In this document: piece by piece, positions 39,056-41,834 of the stretch
Numbering within the stretch: position 1 is the first letter of the stretch
How the letters are laid out: each line of letters begins with the position of its first letter
Origin: an uncultured Verrucomicrobia subdivision 3 bacterium
GTDB lineage: Bacteria > Verrucomicrobiota > Verrucomicrobiia > Limisphaerales > UBA11358
DNA: 41,834 bases
Assembly (NCBI GenBank): GCA_903875465.1
Contig: CAIQWB010000086.1
Location: 1-41,834 of the forward strand
Reading direction: 5' to 3'
Notes under the pieces: model-generated
Seen by the model: the letters and a program-made list of their open reading frames with translations, nothing else
The model's database searches: none
What the model was told of the DNA's origin: nothing
Made by a program: the position numbers and the translations under genes

Positions 39056-39793
39056 ATGAAAACCAAACTTCTTTTCGCGGCCGTGGCCATGCTGGCCGGC
39101 TCCTTGCTTGCCGACACCACGCCTGGCGACGAAATCACTAACGCCGTCACGGCCCTGTCCGGCAAATCCAGTTATAGCTGGAAATCCACGGTGGTGGTGC
39201 CCGAGGGCAGTCAGTTCAAACCCGGTCCCACGGAGGGCAAGACCGAGAAAGATGGTTATACTGATGTCAGTCTCAGCATGCGCGGCAACACCATGGAATT
39301 TGTCAGCAAAGGCGACAAAGCCGCAGTGAACTCCCCGGACAACGGCTGGCAGTCACTGTCGGATCTCGAAGGTGACCAAGGGCCGGGCCGCTTCATGGCA
39401 ATGATGGTGCGTAACTTCAAGTCGCCGACGTCGCAGGCTGCCGATCTCGCCAGTAGTGCGACTTCACTCACCAAGACGGAAGGAGTTATTTCCGGAGATA
39501 TGACTGAGGCGGGCGCGAAAACGCTCCTCACCTTTCGTCCCCGGGGTGGTTCAGGCGACGGCCCGGAAGTCAGTGGAGCCAAGGGATCCGTGAAATTCTG
39601 GATCGCGGATGGTGCGTTGACCAAATATGAATTCAAGGTCGCCGGCAAAGTGAGCTTTAATGGCAATGACCGCGATATTGATCGCGACACCACCGTGGAA
39701 ATTTCCAATGTGGGCGTCACCAAGGTTACGGTGCCGGCTGAGGCATTTAAAATCCTGGAACCCAAACCGGCGGCGGATGCCACGACCAAATAA
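39056..39793 (+). CDS. Secreted hypothetical protein, lipoprotein-carrier-like beta fold possible
   Basis: 245-aa protein with a signal peptide (MKTKLLFAAVAMLAGSLLA). A mostly beta sequence follows, ending in SVKFWIADGALTKYEFKVAG and RDTTVEISNVGVTKVTVPAE. This strand pattern is reminiscent of LolA/LppX-type carriers but too weak to assign. The ATG 39056 (MKTK) is preferred over the frame opening at 39017 because it begins the signal peptide. It lies 32 nt before the GH172-like gene in the same direction and may share its transcript. Confidence 0.65.
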   Translation: MKTKLLFAAVAMLAGSLLADTTPGDEITNAVTALSGKSSYSWKSTVVVPEGSQFKPGPTEGKTEKDGYTDVSLSMRGNTMEFVSKGDKAAVNSPDNGWQSLSDLEGDQGPGRFMAMMVRNFKSPTSQAADLASSATSLTKTEGVISGDMTEAGAKTLLTFRPRGGSGDGPEVSGAKGSVKFWIADGALTKYEFKVAGKVSFNGNDRDIDRDTTVEISNVGVTKVTVPAEAFKILEPKPAADATTK

Positions 39794-39825
39794 TAGCCTA
39801 AACCGGCCTCCCTTAGCTTATTGCC

Positions 39826-41016
39826 ATGATCCCAAATTTGAAGCAGCTCCGGCTGGGTGCTTGGGGGGCCGGAATGCTTTTTGCCAGCGTGGTGATGGGG
39901 TGGGCCCAACCCGCCCAACCGATTGCCTTTGACGGACTGAACACTGACTTGGGCAATTTGTTCCGCGTATCGGCTGCCGAAACCCGTTCCATCAGCCCGG
40001 AAAATTTAACTGGCGAAAAGGGTGGGGGAGGCCAATCCACCAATGGTCCCGCCCGGGGGGCTGCCCGGGAGCTAGGCCAGGGCTGGAAACTTTCACCTTA
40101 TGTCCGGATTAGCGCCCATAAGACCTTTACCATGGCAGACATCACCGGACCCGGCGCGATCCAGCAAATGTGGCTGACGCCAAGTCCGTTGGAAAAAACC
40201 CGCTGGATGATCCTGCGGATTTATTGGGACGACGAAACTTCCCCCTCGGTCGAGTGTCCGTTGGGGGACTTTTTCGCCTGCGGTTGGGGACGGTACTGCG
40301 CGATCCATTCCCTGCCGGTTTGTGTGAATCCCGGCAGTGCCTTTAATTGCTACTGGCAGATGCCTTTTCGCAAGAAATGCCGGGTCACGTTGGAAAACCT
40401 GGATGACAACGACATGACGATTTACTACCAGATTAATTACACCCTCACCACGGTGCCAGTGGATGCGGCGTATTTTCATGCGCAATTTCGCCGGGAAAAT
40501 CCGCTGAAAACCAAGGGCGCTTATACGATTTTAGATGGCGTGCGGGGACAGGGGCAATATGTGGGGACTTATCTGGCCTGGGGTGTGCACAGCCGGGGTT
40601 GGTGGGGCGAGGGCGAAGTAAAATTTTTTCTGGATGGCGACAACACCTTTCCCACGATTTGCGGCACGGGCACGGAGGATTATTTTTGCGGATCCTATGA
40701 TTTTGACACCCAGGGTTCTGACGGCCGGCCGCATTACACGGAATTTTCCTCGCCTTACACGGGCATGCCGCAAGTGATCCAGCCAGATGGACATTATGAA
40801 TCGCAAACCCGGTTTGGGCTGTATCGCTGGCATATTACCGACCCGGTGCGATTCAAAAAGGACTTGAAAGTCACCATTCAGGCGCTGGGCTGGCAAACTG
40901 GTGGCCGGTATTTGGCATTGCAAGACGACATTGCCTCGATGGCCTTTTGGTATCAAACCGAACCGCACCAAGCCTTTCCGCCACTACCCAGCCGCGATGA
41001 CTTGGACTGGCACTAA
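39826..41016 (+). CDS. Secreted GH172 / DUF2961 family glycosidase-like protein
   Basis: 396-aa exported protein of the DUF2961 family, which includes GH172 enzymes that act on fructofuranosides or arabinofuranosides. Signal peptide near MLFASVVMGWAQ. Family signatures are GPGAIQQMWLT, LRIYWDDETSPSVECPLGDF, LENLDDNDMTIYYQINYT and the CGTGTEDYFCGSYDF block, in which E284 sits at a conserved acidic, probably catalytic, position. Length agrees with the family. The substrate cannot be read from sequence; plant or microbial arabinose/fructose polymers are plausible. It is convergent with the broken esterase. Confidence 0.87.
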   Translation: MIPNLKQLRLGAWGAGMLFASVVMGWAQPAQPIAFDGLNTDLGNLFRVSAAETRSISPENLTGEKGGGGQSTNGPARGAARELGQGWKLSPYVRISAHKTFTMADITGPGAIQQMWLTPSPLEKTRWMILRIYWDDETSPSVECPLGDFFACGWGRYCAIHSLPVCVNPGSAFNCYWQMPFRKKCRVTLENLDDNDMTIYYQINYTLTTVPVDAAYFHAQFRRENPLKTKGAYTILDGVRGQGQYVGTYLAWGVHSRGWWGEGEVKFFLDGDNTFPTICGTGTEDYFCGSYDFDTQGSDGRPHYTEFSSPYTGMPQVIQPDGHYESQTRFGLYRWHITDPVRFKKDLKVTIQALGWQTGGRYLALQDDIASMAFWYQTEPHQAFPPLPSRDDLDWH

Positions 41017-41037
41017 AAGGACCGCTTGCCAAAAAAC

Positions 41038-41582
41038 TCACGGGCGAACGGCTCGGTAAAAATTGGCGGCACTGGAGACATTTTGGTCGATATAATTGGT
41101 CAGCCCGAACGGATTCAGCACAAAGGTTGCCAGAACCGTCCAGGGGCCTGCCGGGGTCAGTGCGCGCTCCAGCGAATGCGTGGTTCCGGCAATCCCCGTG
41201 ATGGTTAGATTTACACTGTTCATGGAAGTTGCCAATGCCGACAGTTGCGGCGGTGGAAGCGTGGTGCGCACCGACTCAGCAAATGCTTTTCCCAAGGCCT
41301 GCTGTCCCGCAGTATCAAAATGCAATCCGGAACTTGAATAGGGAGTAACGGTCGAGAATTGGGGGCCGTCAATATCCAGCATAAAGACATTGGATTTGGC
41401 CAACATGCCCGCCGCGTAATTCTGGCTGGCGCGCAAGTTGAGATAATTTGCGTAAGCACCGTCCGTCGGGAGGGAATAATAAGTTTGCTGGGCGGAAACC
41501 CGACTAAAGAAAAATGGCAGATTTGAGCCGTAAGGCCGGTTGGTGGCAAACTTCAAACGTATCCGTATAGCTAACCCCGGCT
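41038..41582 (-). pseudogene. C-terminal remnant of an SGNH/sialate-acetylesterase-like gene
   Basis: The frame encodes ~180 residues: a segment typical of sialate O-acetylesterase/SGNH hydrolases (SNLPFFFSRVSAQQTYYSLP, and the catalytic-His block GLHFDTAGQQALGKAFAESV). A C-terminal Fn3-like tail (LTITGIAGTTHSLERAL ... AANFYRAVRP) of the kind used in exported proteins follows. The N-terminal half with the GDSL serine is absent: the frame meets a stop at 41581-41583 and transposon-like sequence follows. The gene thus appears truncated by the IS66-type element next to it. Confidence 0.65.
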
Positions 41583-41834
41583 AGGCAGGCGGTGAGCTGG
41601 CTGCCAGAGTGTGGTGATGCGAACCTCATTACCTCTCCGCAAACATTTAACACGGCAACAGCGGGAAAAAATCATGGTCGCCTGGCGGGCGACTCCGTTG
41701 CCGGATAAAGCATACGCAGCCCAGGCGGGCGTGGGCGTTTCCACGCTGCATGCGTGGCGTCGGAAGACGGCCATCCGGCCCCTTGATCCCCGCCCCGCGT
41801 TTGTGGCCGTGCCCAATTTATTGGCGGCGGTGCC
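41557..41834 (+). mobile_element. Edge of an IS66-family insertion element (right part outside window)
   Basis: The left boundary lies somewhere between 41557 and 41617, where the esterase reading frame is lost and the transposase gene begins. I could not identify the terminal inverted repeat or the 8-bp target duplication; the other end is beyond the window. Confidence 0.45.
41618..41834 (+). CDS. IS66-family small transposase protein TnpA (partial)
   Basis: The first 72 codons of an IS66 Orf1/TnpA-like protein, cut by the window end. The N-terminal helix-turn-helix is LTRQQREKIMVAWRATPLP then AAQAGVGVSTLHAWRRK, followed by RPAFVAVPNLLAAV, where IS66 TnpA proteins usually have a hydrophobic strand such as FVELPV. 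It is an accessory DNA-binding protein of the transposition machinery; tnpB and tnpC would follow downstream. A GTGGTG precedes the ATG. Confidence 0.7.

Noticed and set aside
1-41834. CRISPR arrays, tRNA or rRNA genes, integrase or attachment sites
   Set aside because: No regularly spaced direct repeats, tRNA cloverleaf consensus or rRNA segments were recognised on reading both strands; the only mobile-element gene is the partial IS66 TnpA at the right edge.

Overview
The window looks like a chromosomal stretch of a Verrucomicrobiota bacterium, probably Pedosphaerales/Limisphaerales-like. This is inferred from protein style: ankyrin/SLBB secreted proteins, PRC-barrel proteins, multihaem cytochromes, a GH172/DUF2961 protein and small palindromic intergenic repeats. 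It is not taken from a marker gene, and no rRNA, tRNA or CRISPR array was seen. About 38 protein genes are supported, many in tight operons with 1-4 nt overlaps.

Layout. 1-2.5 kb: eutBC (ethanolamine ammonia-lyase) on the minus strand, followed by a gene-free block of palindromic repeats (2.6-2.95 kb). 3.3-9.1 kb: a histidine kinase/OmpR-type regulator pair and a large secreted TPR-ankyrin-SLBB protein; both units are preceded by a nearly identical 11-bp-spaced direct-repeat box. 9.3-16 kb (minus): two overlapping SPFH/band-7 membrane proteins, a dodecin, a zinc alcohol dehydrogenase, a bifunctional NAD(P)HX repair enzyme, a short-chain dehydrogenase and a double PRC-barrel protein. 16.4-21.8 kb (plus): an electron-transfer module with a monohaem cytochrome c, a 7-haem NapC/NirT-type membrane cytochrome, an 11-haem cytochrome fused to a cytochrome b domain (CbcL-like architecture), a rhodanese and a MauE/DoxX-like membrane protein.

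22-33 kb is a phosphate region. phoB-phoR and a frameshifted small membrane protein lie on the minus strand, then four unrelated plus-strand genes (NAD(P)HX dehydratase, a secreted hypothetical, adenylate kinase, fmt), then pstS-pstC-pstA-pstB-phoU on the minus strand. The regions upstream of phoB and pstS both carry tandem 11-bp Pho-box-like repeats, and a terminator-like hairpin spans the pstS stop codon, which fits excess PstS over the transporter. 33-36.5 kb: a PepSY-like protein, a hypothetical, and a CusR/CusS-type two-component system whose kinase is split by a -1 shift exactly at a U_UUU_UUA heptamer. 36.6-38.9 kb: plsY-gpsA (phospholipid synthesis) and a convergent thrH. 39-41.8 kb: a secreted hypothetical, a GH172-type protein, and the C-terminal remnant of an SGNH/sialate-acetylesterase-like gene next to an IS66-family transposase gene running off the window.

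Most notable: the CbcL-like cytochrome module, the recurring 11-bp regulatory boxes that may tie a second two-component system to the Pho circuit, the slippery heptamer splitting a sensor kinase, and the pstS/pstC attenuator. Two frameshifts in 7-nt homopolymers also raise the possibility of sequencing indels.
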